Positions 10,780 through 21,733 of a stretch of DNA of 64,000 bases are shown here, in pieces (the stretch's first letter is position 1; every line of letters begins with the position of its first letter). The position numbers were made by a program, and so were the translations under genes. The DNA is from Prorocentrum cordatum (lineage: Eukaryota > Sar > Dinophyceae > Prorocentrales > Prorocentraceae), in NCBI GenBank assembly GCA_963575745.1, contig CAUYUJ010006347.1:310785-374784 (forward strand), written 5' to 3'. The notes beneath the pieces are model-generated. The model was not told the origin of the DNA and ran no database searches. It saw only the letters and a list, made by a program, of their open reading frames with translations.

Positions 10780-10836
10780 GACCATCCGGCAGTGGGACCC
10801 CCGGACGGGCGACCTGGTGGCCATCATGGAGGCGCG
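10780..10836 (+). CDS. WD40-repeat protein, exon 3 of 3 seen
   Basis: Encodes TIRQWDPRTGDLVAIMEA, which closes the blade begun in exon 2 (conserved W-D) and starts the next. The acceptor is CCCAG at 10775-10779. The donor is placed at 10837 (GTGACC) because reading on gives a TGA stop at 10838-10840. If no splice occurs there, the protein would simply end after MEAR, so this could also be the terminal exon. Later blades were not identified. Confidence 0.75.
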
Positions 10837-10840
10837 GTGA

Positions 10841-11415
10841 CCAGCAGAGGCAGCAGGAGGGTTGCAGACGCTCGACTTAGGAACAGGGTGCAAGAAAAAA
10901 CGGCGATGGAAGGAGGTGGAGGGAAGAGGGAGGAGGGAGGAGGAGGGAGGAGGAGGAGGGAGGAGGAGGGAGGGAGGGCGAGAGGAAGGGAGGAGGAAGA
11001 GAAGGGAGGATGATAATGGGGGATGGAAGGGGGGAGGAGGGGAAAGGAGGAGGAGGGATAATGCGGGAGAGGAGGAGAGGGAGGGAGGAGCAAATATGAA
11101 AAGGAGGGACAAGGTGGAGGAGGAGGAGGATGGAGGAGGATGCTGATGCCGAGAACGATGATGAGGAGGAGAGGAGGATAATACAAAGGGTGAAATCAAG
11201 GATGGGGGAATGTCTGATAGTCAACGAGAGCGAGGAGGATGCGAACGAGAAGGGGTAACAAACAGAATGAGGATGATACAGGATGGGGAGGAGCGGGGGG
11301 CGGAACGAGCAGGAGGGTACGGAGGGATAGAACGACGAGGAGTATGACGAAACGGCGGGAAGGAGAAGGAGGAGGAGGAGGAGGAGGAGGAGGAGGAGTT
11401 GGACGAGGAGGAGGG
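10841..11415. repeat. GGA-rich low-complexity tract
   Basis: About 550 bp dominated by GGA, GGAA and GAGG units. Every long open frame here is Arg/Gly/Glu-rich or, on the complement, Ser/Leu/Pro-rich. No gene is supported. Confidence 0.9.
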
Positions 11416-11565
11416 ATTTGCGAGCTGGCTGCCTTGCGCGACGCGGCAGGTCCAAGAACGGGTGGGTCCTTCGGACTTCGTTTTGGCGCGCTCGCCCCTC
11501 ACCAGCGGAATCTCTTCGTGGCCCTCGCCAGTTCAGAAGACCCTCAGGCAGGAAGAGGGAAAGTA
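11416..11565 (+). CDS. Unidentified open segment, possible exon
   Basis: Between two microsatellites there is about 150 bp of non-repetitive DNA. In one plus-strand frame it reads ICELAALRDAAGPRTGG, then LRFGALAPHQRNLFVALASS, an ordinary globular composition. It follows WD40 exon 3 on the same strand, but no acceptor joins it in the required phase, so it is not assigned to that gene. Family unknown. Confidence 0.25.
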
Positions 11566-11577
11566 GGAGAACCATCC

Positions 11578-11655
11578 TCTTTCTCCTCCTCCCTCCTCCC
11601 CTCCTCCTGCTCCTCCTCCTCCTCCTCCTCCTCCTCCTCCTCCTCCTCCTCCCCG
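11578..11655 (+). repeat. (TCC)n microsatellite
   Basis: About 20 TCC triplets with minor interruptions. Confidence 0.95.
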
Positions 11656-11814
11656 TTCTCCTCCGACCCTGCTTCGTCTCACTGGGGGCATAATGTTTCC
11701 AACGAGGCATTCCAGAGAGGACCTTGCCTCAGAGGATCGAAGGGGTCGTCATCCTGTCAACGGCAGAAGGCGGCGGAAAGTCGGCGGGAAGGCGGCGGAA
11801 GAAGAACGAGGCAA

Positions 11815-11905
11815 CATCCGCCGGCGGAAGCCGGTGGAAGTAAAGGATGCGCCCCGAAGGGATTACGACATGTTTGGGTTCAGGGTTTCTGGAATCGGCC
11901 ATCCG
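11815..11905 (+). repeat. Interspersed repeat R8, copy 1
   Basis: Aligns with 59475-59560. Shared text includes GCCGG-GGAAGT-AAGGATGCG, then CAGGGTTTCT or CAAGGTTTCT and AATCGGCCA. Both copies are open as P-EVKDA, so an ancient coding origin is possible. Confidence 0.6.
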
Positions 11906-12197
11906 ATCATGAAGACGGTCGCTAGCGTTGTCATTGACCCATAACAGGAAGGCCTTACGGCTGGTGCCGCCAGCCCTGAAGGGGGACGGCGGCGTCGGCG
12001 AATGTGGCGACGGCGACGCTGACCCTCTGGAGCACTTCTTAGGGCTCTCTTGGGAGCCTATTGGGCTACGTTGGGGGCCTCTTGGGGAACTTTTGGGGAA
12101 GCTCCGTGGCCACCCGGAGCCGCCTCGGAGCGGAGCTGAGGGCGCTCGGAGGCACGTCGGAAAACATGCAACACTTCGCAACAGCAGATAGATAAGA

Positions 12198-12296
12198 GTG
12201 AGGAGGGTGCCTCGGGGGGGAGAGGCGGAGGGGGAGGGGGGGAGGGGGGGGGGGAGGAGGAAGGGGGGGGGGGGGCGTGGTGGTTCCCCTATTCAC
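12198..12296. repeat. G-run / GGA tract
   Basis: Long runs of G with AG interruptions, up to ten consecutive G. Such sequence can form G-quadruplexes. Confidence 0.85.
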
Positions 12297-12559
12297 CGGG
12301 GGTCCCTGGCGAGGGGAGGGGGCCCTGGGACCTGGAAACGGCAGGGCCGTTTTTTCACCGTTGCCGAAAAAGTGTCTGTTGAAAGTGGAAGCGGGGAAAA
12401 AAAAGTGTGACCAGAAACGGACAACGAGCAGGATTGGAACCGAAGCTTTGGAACCAGAAAGGAAACGGCGAGGGAACCGGCAAACAAACATCGTCGGAGT
12501 TGGCAGCAAAACGGTAAAACGGAACCGGTAAAAAAGCGGCCCTGTCGCGTCCAGGGGCC

Positions 12560-12677
12560 ACTAAGTCGGCCACGCGCAGAAGGGGGTAGGGAGAGGGGAA
12601 AAGGTTTCTTAGAAGCACCCCTGCTTCTAAGAAGCCTCCCCCTTCCCCCTACCCCCTTGCGCGCGCCGCCAACTAAG
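12560..12677. mobile_element. Family D inverted-repeat element, copy 1, with TSD
   Basis: A near-perfect hairpin of about 106 bp (12566-12671). The left arm begins TCGGCCACGCGCAGAAGG and has GGTTTCTTAGAAGCA at its inner end; the right arm is its inverse. It is flanked by ACTAAG on both sides (12560-12565 and 12672-12677). Related copies lie at 48287, 56975 and 58019. Confidence 0.8.
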
Positions 12678-12789
12678 GTTTTTAAGCTGTCCCTCTGTCC
12701 ACGAGGGGGCCTCCCCCCTGTCCACCTTCTCCACAGGCGACCGCCCAGGAGGGAGAACCGGAACCCCAGGGCCCCAGGACCTCCCCCCG

Positions 12790-12985
12790 CTGCCAGGGAA
12801 GGGATCAGAGGGAAGGGGCTTCCCTTTGAATTCAATTGCGGTTTCTGTTTGGTTCCCGTCTGGTTGGATGGCTTAAGGACGAGGGCGACCCAGGGAAAGA
12901 GGGGGAGCGGCGACGGCGACGACGGCTCAGGCGGAACAGCGTGTCACACACGCCGACAGGGTCGGCGAATTCGCCATTTTGTTCC
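12790..12985 (+). repeat. Interspersed repeat R7, copy 2
   Basis: The counterpart of 1925-2150. It has the same start (GGGAAGGGGCTTCCCTT) and end (ACACGCCGACAGGGTCGGCG), but a short GGCGAC core instead of a long GAC expansion. Confidence 0.7.
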
Positions 12986-13099
12986 TCCCGATCCCCGTCT
13001 GTGGCTTTGGCTCAGATTTGTCGGCTCGCGGGCCGGCCTCTGCTGACAGGCTCATGGCTGAAACAGCGTCGAAGTCCAACAAAAACATCTCCCCTGGGC

Positions 13100-13275
13100 C
13101 AGCGGCCCCACGCCCCCCGACGTCGTGATCTTTTTTCAACGTGGATCCCCAGAGGTCTGGACCCCTTCCCCGGGACCGGTTTTTCATCCTGAGTCGTTGT
13201 GTGACTGTCCCAGGGCCCTGTGAGGGCCCCTGGAGGCCGAAAATGGCGAAAAGCCTCCCGTCGTGATTTTTTCGC
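13100..13275 (-). repeat. Interspersed repeat R5, copy 2
   Basis: Inverted copy of the family at 9595 and 15239. CGTCGTGATTTTTTC-like text occurs at both ends in direct orientation (13120 and 13258), suggesting partial tandem copies. Confidence 0.7.
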
Positions 13276-13457
13276 AACCCGAGGGGGTCTGGGGCTCCAG
13301 CGTAGGACCCCGCCCCCAAAATAATCTGGTGGACCCTGGGGCATTGGGCGCTACAGCCGCTGCCCCGCGCGCCACCTTTGGGGTTCGCCGATCCTGCCGG
13401 GGCAGACGCGTCCTTGGGCCCACACGACGCCCACGCGCGGTGCGAGCGATGGTCTCT

Positions 13458-13540
13458 TGGGATGAGCGCGAGGGATGCTATGGGGACAGGGGGTTATCAG
13501 TAGACGCCAAAGGGGTTATACCTGTTCGAGGGTTTGGGCC
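13458..13540 (+). mobile_element. Family C foldback element, left end only
   Basis: GGGATGAGCGCGAGG, GGGGACAGGGGGTTATCA and the text after them match the left arm of the full family C element at 14906. A matching right end lies at 14125-14312. The two may be the ends of one element whose interior expanded into the GTC and TCC microsatellites at 13815-14010. Confidence 0.55.
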
Positions 13541-13814
13541 CCCCCCAATGCTAATGCCATTGGGCCCCCCCTCCCCGCGCGATGCCCCACCCCCCCCACT
13601 CTGTGGGCGTGGGCGTGGCGTGGTGGCTCCCCCCCCTGTGGATGTGGTGTCGGTGTTGTGTGTTGCTGTAGGTGTGTGCGAGGTGACGCCATGGTCCTCC
13701 TCCCCCCTTCCCTCCCTCCCTGTGGGTGCGGTGTGGGTGCGGCGTGTGGCTGAGATTGGCGTCATGTTGACAGCTCTGGTGCTCGACGTCGTCGCCGCCG
13801 CCGCTGGCCGCTGA

Positions 13815-13872
13815 TGGTGCCGTCGACGTCGTCGTTGTCGTCGTCGTTGTCGTCGTCGTCGTCGTTGTCGGT

Positions 13873-13939
<67 letters not shown>

Positions 13940-14010
13940 TTGCCGTCGTCGTCCTCCTCCTCTTCCTCCTCCTCCTCCTCCTCCTCCTCCTCCTCCTCCT
14001 TCTCCTCCTC
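13815..14010 (+). repeat. (GTC)n then (TCC)n microsatellite
   Basis: About 40 GTC triplets followed by about 17 TCC triplets, then two copies of CATCTGGGGGGGGG-like text. Asp-, Thr- or Ser-only open frames here are artefacts. Confidence 0.97.
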
Positions 14011-14124
14011 CCCCCCCCCCATCCCATCTGGGGGGGGGGGGCCCGAGGACCCTGGGACCCATCCCATCTGGGGGGGGGGGGGCCCGAAGACGCGGAGCCC
14101 GCGATAATACTTGGCCAAACATAG

Positions 14125-14312
14125 CTTATAAGTGGGTCACACGTGCCCCAAGTCGCTTAGGTGGATTAGACAACTCCGCTTGCTATTCCCCCCAAGCTGC
14201 TTGGGGCAAATAGCAACCCACTAATGAGCTAGGTGAGGCCAGATATAACCCACCCTGGTATCCACTGATCACCCCCATATCCCCTCAGCAACCCCCGCGC
14301 TCATCCCAGTAA
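14125..14312 (-). mobile_element. Family C foldback element, right-end half
   Basis: Aligns with the right half of the element at 14906-15211, ending GCGCTCATCCCAGT. The inner part (CCCCAAGCTGCTTGGGGC) is itself palindromic. Confidence 0.7.
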
Positions 14313-14319
14313 GCCACCC

Positions 14320-14500
14320 GGATGGGGTCAGAGCAAATTGCAGAGGAGGAAAGGGTACCCAAACAATGCCCTGCGCCCGTTTGCCCCTTTTTCCCGCCTC
14401 CTGGGAAGCCCTCGTCGCCACCGCTGGATTCGCCTTGGTCAGAGGGCACCCTGGGAGAGGTCCCGGGAGTAGCGGTATCGGTACCTGGTCTTCGCAAAAA
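14320..14500 (+). repeat. Repeat also present at 57845-57995
   Basis: Shared text includes CCTCCTGGGAAGCCCTCGTC (GGGAGG at the other site), GGATTCGCCT and GGGAGAGGTCC. At both sites it directly abuts a family C element, so the two form one larger repeated unit. Confidence 0.65.
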
Positions 14501-14905
14501 TGGGTTTGGGCGATGGCGCCGCACCGCCGACGCATCGACGAGACGGCTCGACGTGAAGCCCAATGTTCTCCACCCCACGTCGCCGATGTATCGCCGACGT
14601 CGCGTATGCATCGCTGATGTACGGTCGGACCGAGGCATCAGATCGAGGTCGGTTCGGGGACGGTACCCTAACGTTTTTCGTGTTTGTTGGATGTCATTGT
14701 GCATCCTGGGAGAGGGCGCACTCGAATACTCTTTAGTTTGGCCGGCGGAGGGTCTCGCGTTCTTGAAGGATGTTCTTCTGGCCTACCGGCCGTATCGCCG
14801 ATGCATCGCCGATGCGGCGCGATCTTCCGACCCCGTCTGCTCGGACCCCAATTGGGAGGCCTCTGGATGGACGGCGCGTCTCAGAGGCTGTCTACCAAGT
14901 CCTGT

Positions 14906-15211
14906 ACTGGGATGAGCGCGGGTGCTGCTAAGGGACAGGGAGGTTATCACAGGGGGGTTATCAGTGTATGCCAAGGTGGGTAATATCTGGCCTCACCTAG
15001 CTCAGCAGTGGGTTGCTAATGCCCCAAGTGGCTTGGGGGGGTAGCGATCCAGGCGAAGTGGGCTCTGCCCACATAGCGGAGTTGCTTAACCCCCGTAAGC
15101 CATTCGGAGCATGTTTAACTCACGTATTAGCTAGGTTGGGCCAGGTATAACAACTTTGGCGTCCACTGGTATCCCCCCTGTCCCCATAGCAACCCCCGCG
15201 CCAATCCCAGT
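14906..15211 (+). mobile_element. Family C foldback element, complete copy
   Basis: A 306-bp element whose two ends are long inverted repeats of roughly 90 bp. The left end starts ACTGGGATGAGCGCGGG and the right end finishes CCCGCGCCAATCCCAGT. It encodes no protein, so mobility would depend on another element. The flanks begin and end with TA, a possible 2-bp target duplication. Confidence 0.75.
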
Positions 15212-15238
15212 AGGAGCTCACCCAGACCCCCTCGAGTC

Positions 15239-15400
15239 ATGACAAAAATCACGGCGGGAGGGTTTTCGTTATTTTCACCCTCTTGGGGCCCTTACCGGGC
15301 CCCGGGACCGTCAGAACCCCGCTCAGGACGAATAGCCGGTCGCGGGGAATGGGTCGAGACTTCTGGGGAGTCGACGCTGTGACAAGATCCGGACGTCCCG
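15239..15400 (+). repeat. Interspersed repeat R5, copy 3
   Basis: Begins AAAATCACGGCGGGAGGG 28 bp after the end of the family C element. It aligns with the copies at 9595 and 13100. Confidence 0.7.
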
Positions 15401-15774
15401 GGCCCTCGCAGGAGGCCCCTGCCTGCCCCCTCCGCCTTCTCAGAGGGGCGGTCCCCCCCCCACGCGCCGCCCCCTCGGGGGCGCCGAGGGGTGAGGCGGC
15501 CCTCCCTCCTGCCCGCATCGCCTCCCTCCTCCCTCCCGCCGGCCCATCCTGGTGCCGTTCGCCCAACTGGCGCCCCCGACCGTGCGAGGGGGGGTTGGGC
15601 CCGCGGGCAAGGCTGGGAGGGTGCGGCGCCACTGCGAGGAGCCCTCGCGGCCCACCTCCCGCACCGCCACCTCCTCACCTCATCCCCACCTCCCCCATCG
15701 CCCCCCGGTCGCCCCCCCTCCACCCTTCAGTCAATGTCCCCGTCCTTCTACGGGTGGAGAGGGCTTGCGTGGGG

Positions 15775-15910
15775 CAGGAGGAGGAGGAGGAGGAGGAGGA
15801 GGAGGAGGAGGAGGAGGAGGAGGGAGGAGGAGGAGGAGGAGGAGGAGGAGGAGGAGGAAGAGGAGGACTATAGAAAAAGGGGAGGAGGAGGAGGAGGAGG
15901 AGGACGAGGC
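15775..15910 (+). repeat. (GGA)n microsatellite
   Basis: About 40 GGA/GAG triplets. The Glu-rich and Arg-rich frames are artefacts. Confidence 0.97.
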
Positions 15911-16097
15911 CAAGGCCCCTTCTCTCCACCTCGTTCAAGATGCGGGGGGGGGGGCAGGCGGAGGAGGATAATGACAAGACGGAGACGAGGGATTGGGAAT
16001 AAGGTGGAGGGTGCGCAGGAGGAGAGGATGGAAGAAGAGGAGGAAGAGGAGAAGGATTTTGAAATCGACCACGCCAACCACGCCAACACACGCCACA

Positions 16098-16104
16098 GAG
16101 TAAC

Positions 16105-16146
<42 letters not shown>

Positions 16147-16170
16147 CACACACGACACACACCACACTAC
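16098..16170 (+). repeat. (AC)n microsatellite
   Basis: A CA dinucleotide run with CGACAC interruptions. Confidence 0.97.
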
Positions 16171-16378
16171 ACGGGGAGAGGGGCGAAAACGCATATGCAC
16201 CTGCAAATACGATACTGCTATAGCAGTGCACCGCAGGTCTAAAACAAAAGCGAACTCACCGAGTATCAGGCCAGCTCCCCGTGTCGAGGGGCACGCCCGT
16301 CTGAGGGCGCCTGTCAGAGTGGATCCATGATCAGGCATATTCCGGGCCGTGGCAACGTGGTTCGCCATCAAGCGGCGG

Positions 16379-17060
16379 TCAAGAACGACTAATTGAGAAG
16401 TTTCTGACTTGACCACCACTGGTGTAGTACTCGCAGTTCAAACGCAGCAGGAGGAGACCATGCCCTTCATTTTCATCGCATGCAAATGGGGCATGCCCGT
16501 CAGCCTGAAGAGATTCCCCAGAGGGGCCTTTCCTGGTGGGGGGGCCCAGGGTAAATCGCACTAGGCTTTTACGGGCGCCCGAGACACACGCAAACACGAA
16601 TTGCAGGGCCAAGACATTTTCTCCTTGTGCTAATAATGACGAGGCCCATGAGGAGGTTTTGGGGCAGGCGGCTTCTTCAGCAGTGGTACGCCGATAAGAT
16701 CCAGCCCCGGGAATAACAGCAGTAAATTTGCAGCGAGCTTCCACACGAGGCGGCTCACACGTTTGAAGCGAGAGAGGGCCTGAAGCTCGGCAACGGAGGG
16801 TTGAGGATGCCTGTGGGGCCTGACGAGTGGCCTCGTCGGCCAAATCGTTGCCACGTTTGTAAAACACTTCCTAACCCTCGAGGTCGGGGGAATCCTTCTG
16901 GTGGCTTTTACCCTAGATTAACGCGCCTGATGACTCTCCAAGATTCTGGAGCATCGATGTGAAAACTGTGCAGTGTGCGGCTCTTGGGTTCCCCTAGCAA
17001 CACTCAAACAGGGGGACCCCTAGATTGAGCTTCCATGCAGAAAGCCACAAACTCGGCAGC
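16379..17060 (-). pseudogene. RNase H-like domain remnant (element A)
   Basis: The clearest part of element A. KRGNDLADEATRQA near 16820-16860 is the typical C-terminal RNase H block of LINE elements, and AEFVAFCMEAQSRG lies upstream near 17040. RNase H would degrade the RNA strand during target-primed reverse transcription. The catalytic set is incomplete, and stop codons lie between the blocks. Confidence 0.55.
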
Positions 17061-20040
17061 TCGGGGCGCATGTATGAAACTCTTGAGGAGGGGGCCCGAC
17101 TTGGTGGAAAGGTGATCGCCAGCTGTTAGTCAGAATGACTGCCCAACCAGCCCTGGAGAATGCGGGGGAAACCGCGCAAGAACACGAGGTTCACCGAGGG
17201 CCTTGGTGCCACGCAACCAAGATCCCAGTGGGGCCCCCGTTGAGGTAACCAGCGGGTCTAGGGAAATCCCCCCTGGGTGCTCGTAAATGCCACGGGCGTA
17301 TATGAGGCACCCGCTGGAGCCCGTCATGGCCGCGAGGTCCATTGGGGGGGCGATGGTCCTTCTTCCGAAGACAGTCGCAGCGAGCTTAGCCAGCTGCCGG
17401 GCAGCGCCATAAACGACGCAACATATAGAATCCCGACAGCTGGCAGAATGGGCAACCGATGTTTGAAAGTTGATAGCCAAGTGCAGGTCCAATCGGACGA
17501 ATACAACCCTTCATCGATGGACTCAGTCTACACGTTTGCGGGCATGTCTGTGCTCTGGTCGAATAACGCTCTGGCGGGCAACTGCAAGGGGCCTAGAAAC
17601 TTAGCTCCCAATCGGCGCTCATGCATAAAATGGATGGTCCAGTGCAACTGGCGCTTGTTCAGCGCGGGCGAGAGATGGGCGAGGAATTGCTCCGCCCCGC
17701 GTTGGTCGGCCAGCGCGACGCAAGAGGGCGTGGGCCATCTTATTTTACTCAGGGACATCCGCAGCGCATTTAGGGGCCCGCGCACTTCCCTCCAGGACGT
17801 TGGCCCGGGGCCCGAAAAAGCAACGCCCCAAGCTTCGCGAAGCTCGGCCCAAGGCAGGTCGCGGGGGGCAATTTGACACGGGGAGCCCAAATCTCTTTTG
17901 CATTGCGAACCAGGGGGGCGATAGCCCTGTTATAACAAAAGTAAGGCCGCGACCCAGAACGAGGGCATGGACCCAGCATTGGGGCGGCGTCATCTGCCGC
18001 GCGCCCTGCGAGCGAGCTCCCATTCGCAAGTGGAGATCCCGCGGGCCTCAGCTCCGTTAACGCACCCCAGCAGCAGGCCAATGGTGAAATTATTCCGGGA
18101 GCGTTTGCCGAGCGCCTGTCTCAGCGTCTGCAGCCTGTTCGCTCGTTGGTTGAGGGCCCTGATTCGGGCCCGAAGCGCCCTGGCGCGCCCGGGGGCCCCG
18201 CGTGCTACGGGACCTCCCGCAATAGCGGTCAATCCCAGAGTTGGCTGCAGAGGCTGCGATCTTGCTGCCATCGAGTGCACCTATGCGCTGCCGGAGCTGA
18301 GAGAGAAATGTCTCGTCCGACACAATGGGGCAGGCCGTCTCCTCGGAGATGTCACAGCCAGGCCCGCGCGCGATGACCTGCTCGAGCGAGGCCGCGGCGT
18401 CGGAGAGATCGCGCGCCGCCCGAGGCGCAGTCCCCGAGGCACGTGGGCCATAGTTGCCAGCATCAACGTATAGATACACATAACATCGCGTTTTTTTTTT
18501 GGGGGGGGGGGCAAGGCCGTCGACCTGCCCGATCAGGCGGGCGCGGGCCAGGGGCGCAGCGAACGAAGTTCCAGGAATGGCCCCAGACATCGCGCGCGCG
18601 GGCCCCGCGACCGCGCCCCCGAGACTGGCGGGGCTCGCCGCGGATTATGATGCGACAGCCAGGCTGGACATTGCAGGATTGAAAGTATATCCGTTGCATC
18701 TCCCCAGGAGAGTTCGAAGCCTCACGGGCCCGAACCGAAAAATCAGCAGGCCCCAGAGGGGCGAGGCGGGGGCGGAAGCCATGCCCTGGGAAACGTCGGA
18801 CGTCGGACTCAGTCCGCAACTTTCGGCGCCGCACCGCGTCGGCGCTTGGGGCAGGAGAGGAGGCGTCGCAGAGAGGTCGCGCGCGCTCCCCCTCAGTTGG
18901 GTCGCAGATGTCCTTTTTTCACCTTGCCCCGTGGACGATCTGCGGAGCAGAGCGCGCCGGCGGGGCGGCGCCCGCCCGCGGCCTTCGCCGGGGGCGAGAG
19001 GGGCGCGGCAGATGGTTGAAGAGGCGCAAGACAAGAAACCTCCATCGCATCGTAAATGCTGGCGGGGACCTGCAGGGGCGTGCCCGGCAGGGGCCAGCAG
19101 CGGCGTGGACGGCGCCGACAGAGGTCGCGGAGCGTCAGGGGGGCGCCCTGCTGAGGCACCGAACCTCGCAGGGGCCGGCCTCTCTGAGGCCGGCGTCGGG
19201 GCGCGAGGGGCCGGGGGGGCGGGGGGGCAAAATCAGCGCGCCACAACTGATGAAACCGATCAGATTCCAATTGCGACAGAGCCTGGGGGTCGGCAGCGAC
19301 AATCCCAGCGTCGTTGAGGGCGGTGGCAGGGGTCCAAGGGGCGCGCCGCCTGACGGCCCTGCGGGCCCTGCTCAGACCCTGTCCAGGAGCCAGGGGCGCC
19401 AGCCCCCGAAGCCCTGCTGCGCGATGGCCGTGGTGGCGGCCACCGCCATGTCGAGCCGCGAGATCAGGCCGTCGCCGTCAGGGGGAACGGGCGAGGTAAG
19501 GGCCTGGAGGACAGCCCGACGCCATCGGCTGCGGCCCACAGGCGCCTCGCGGACGAAAGGGGGGGGGGCCCGAATGGAGTCGCGGAGGCGGGGGGCCGCG
19601 AGCGCGCGCGGGGCCGTCGATTCCGCCGGGCGCCCCAAGAATGGATCACACTCCTGAATCAACCACCTCAACGCAGGATTGGGGATGTCGGGCCATCGGG
19701 TTGCGATCCTGCCCGAGGTTCGGAGCGCGGCCTTGCCCCTCGACCCCGAGCAAGGCAGAGTCGTGGCGGTGGCCTTGGCTGGTTCCTTCGCGGGCAGTGC
19801 ATCCCACATGCGGCAGAGGTGATCGAGCCTTGCCTGGACCTTGGGGGCGCCCCCCAGAGCCCAGGAGACCCCCCGTCGCGGTGGCTCCATCCTTGGAAGG
19901 GAGCCCCTCGAGATGTCCAGCAATCGGGTCGATTCGGGGGGGGGGCGGCGGAACCCGAGCCCATGGAGCTGCACCGGCCTGGGATAGAAAACGATGTGCA
20001 TTGGCGCAGAGGTCGAGACCTACCTCGATGGGCCCGAGGC
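16379..20040 (-). mobile_element. LINE-like retrotransposon A, decayed
   Basis: The minus strand carries a degraded non-LTR-type element spread over several frames. From 5' to 3' it has an N-terminal region (19.0-20.0 kb), an RT-like segment with LYVDAGNYG near 18446-18480 (resembling the catalytic Y-x-D box), a connecting region (17.1-17.9 kb) and an RNase H-like end. The RNase H part shows AEFVAFCMEA and, about 200 bp further on, GNDLADEAT (16829-16858), which match the helix and C-terminal motifs of the fold. Stops and frameshifts separate all of these, so it cannot be active. It meets element 2 head to head at about 20.04 kb. Confidence 0.6.
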
Positions 20041-20549
20041 GTCGCTGCAGCAGAAGGAAGTTAACTAGACAACAATCAATCCAAAAGGCCATGCAACAAG
20101 AGCTCAACCCGAAGGTGGTTCTTGATCTGAAGGATTGCGCCATAGACGATCGCAATAATGGAGCTCGGGGACTCCGCGCGCCCAGTATGAAGTTGTTTGA
20201 CGAGGGCCGCCACAACAGGCTCAAGGACAAGCGCGTCTTTGCAGGAATCGAGGTTGCGCCTGATAGGCGCCATTTCCACGCGGCAGGTGGCAAGACGACT
20301 CGCTTCTTGCTGGGGCAGGGCCTGGCCAAGGACCAGTTCCAGGTTCTGTGGGGCAAGGCCCCGCTCGCGGTCAGGCTGAAAATGAATGGACCAGAGACGC
20401 TGGCGATTCGGTCTCCAGAGAAGGGCTAGCAGGTCTACGCCGAGGTGCTCAAGAAGGTCAGAGATGCCCTCACTCCTGCCATGATGATCGAGGCCTGCCG
20501 CTGGTCGACACGATCTTCGAGGCCCCGTAGGACCTTCTCCACATCAGTG

Positions 20550-21260
20550 AGATCGTTGAGGGCAGCGTCCTGGAACTTCAACCAGGGTGTTACCACTGCC
20601 TTTGAGGAGATCTGCGGGGGCTTGGACTTCTCACTGTATTGGATTATTTCAAGAAGTTGAACGTGTTCCTTCTGACTTTGATCTGTCTGGCTGCGTTCTC
20701 TATCATAGTTGCGGCAACCGCACCGCTATTTCTATTCCTTCCTCCCTAGAGCACAAGGTATCCGACTGGGATTGCTCCGACAGGGTCTTCTGGGTTCGTC
20801 TGGGCTCTTGGGGCTTTGTCTGATGCCACCGACCTTGCAATTTTGAGGACGAATATTTTGCGTAATTTGAATATGCCATCGAGTCCTGGGTCTCTGCGCC
20901 CACTAAGCTGAAGGCTAAAGGAATTCGTTTCTTGGTGGTGGGTCTGGATGCCAACGCAGAGCCGGTGAATGATTGGGAATGGCGAGTAGGTCCCCAGGTG
21001 TTACATCGCCCCGCTTCTCGCACTAGCGATGTCTACGAGCAACGAAGACATCTTCTACGCAACGTTCAAGTCCAGTATGACTTGGTAATGGCGAGCACTT
21101 GACTCTCGCAAGATGAATGGTTTACTCGGCAGCCCTGGCCCGATGCCCAGAGATGCACCCGAATCGATTTCCTTTCAGTTCCCAGCCAACTTTCTCATCG
21201 CAGCTGGGGTCGGAACGAAATCAGCTGGGGTCGAAATCATCAGCTCCCTGTTTACTCTTC
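20550..21260 (+). pseudogene. AP-like endonuclease remnant (element 2)
   Basis: LRAASWNFN (near 20556) matches the beta-strand and Asn that open EEP-family endonucleases. VVGLDANAE (20934-20961) matches the GDxNA catalytic loop, and TRIDFLSVP (about 21157-21183) matches the IDY/F block near the C terminus. This enzyme nicks the target DNA in LINE retrotransposition. The blocks lie in different frames with stops between them. Confidence 0.65.
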
Positions 21261-21733
21261 CCTGGAAGTGCCAAGTGAAGCCACTATCAGCAGGGGTGTA
21301 TTTCATGGCAGCACTACGGGATGAAAGCCGATCTCCGAGGATGACTCCAAGCTTTTCCTGGACAACAGCGGCCCTCGATGTCAAGTTTACTACGAAGTCC
21401 ACCAGGTCCAGGGCCCTGCTCTCGAAACCCCAGGAACTCAAGGGGGGCAAAAAACAGTCGAAGGGAGCACCTCCCGATCCTGCCCGCGCGCGCTGTCGCC
21501 GACGCGAGCGTCTTCTCCGCCGGCGGTGGAGAGCGCTCAAGGCTAGCAAGCAGACTGACGCTTCCGCCAAGATCTCGCTCTTGAGCACGCCGGGGTGCTT
21601 TCAAAAGATCATGCTGCGTGAAGCGAGGAGGGTCGCAGACACTGCACGCGCAAGTACACATGCCCAAATGAAACAGAAGTAAGAGAGACAATCAGACATC
21701 ATCAACTCCCAACTCCTAGCAGAAGCCCGTAGT

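Noticed and set aside
10102-11013. Long Ser, His, Ile or Leu open frames around WD40 exon 3
   Set aside because: They translate (ATC)n and (TCC)n microsatellites. Only the 57-bp exon inside has domain content.
12990-13015. GGCTTTGGCTCAG as a DinoSL relic
   Set aside because: The central ATTTT part and the 5' half do not match. This is chance similarity.
13551-14118. Poly-Asp, poly-Thr and poly-Ser frames
   Set aside because: They are the three readings of a (GTC)n run.
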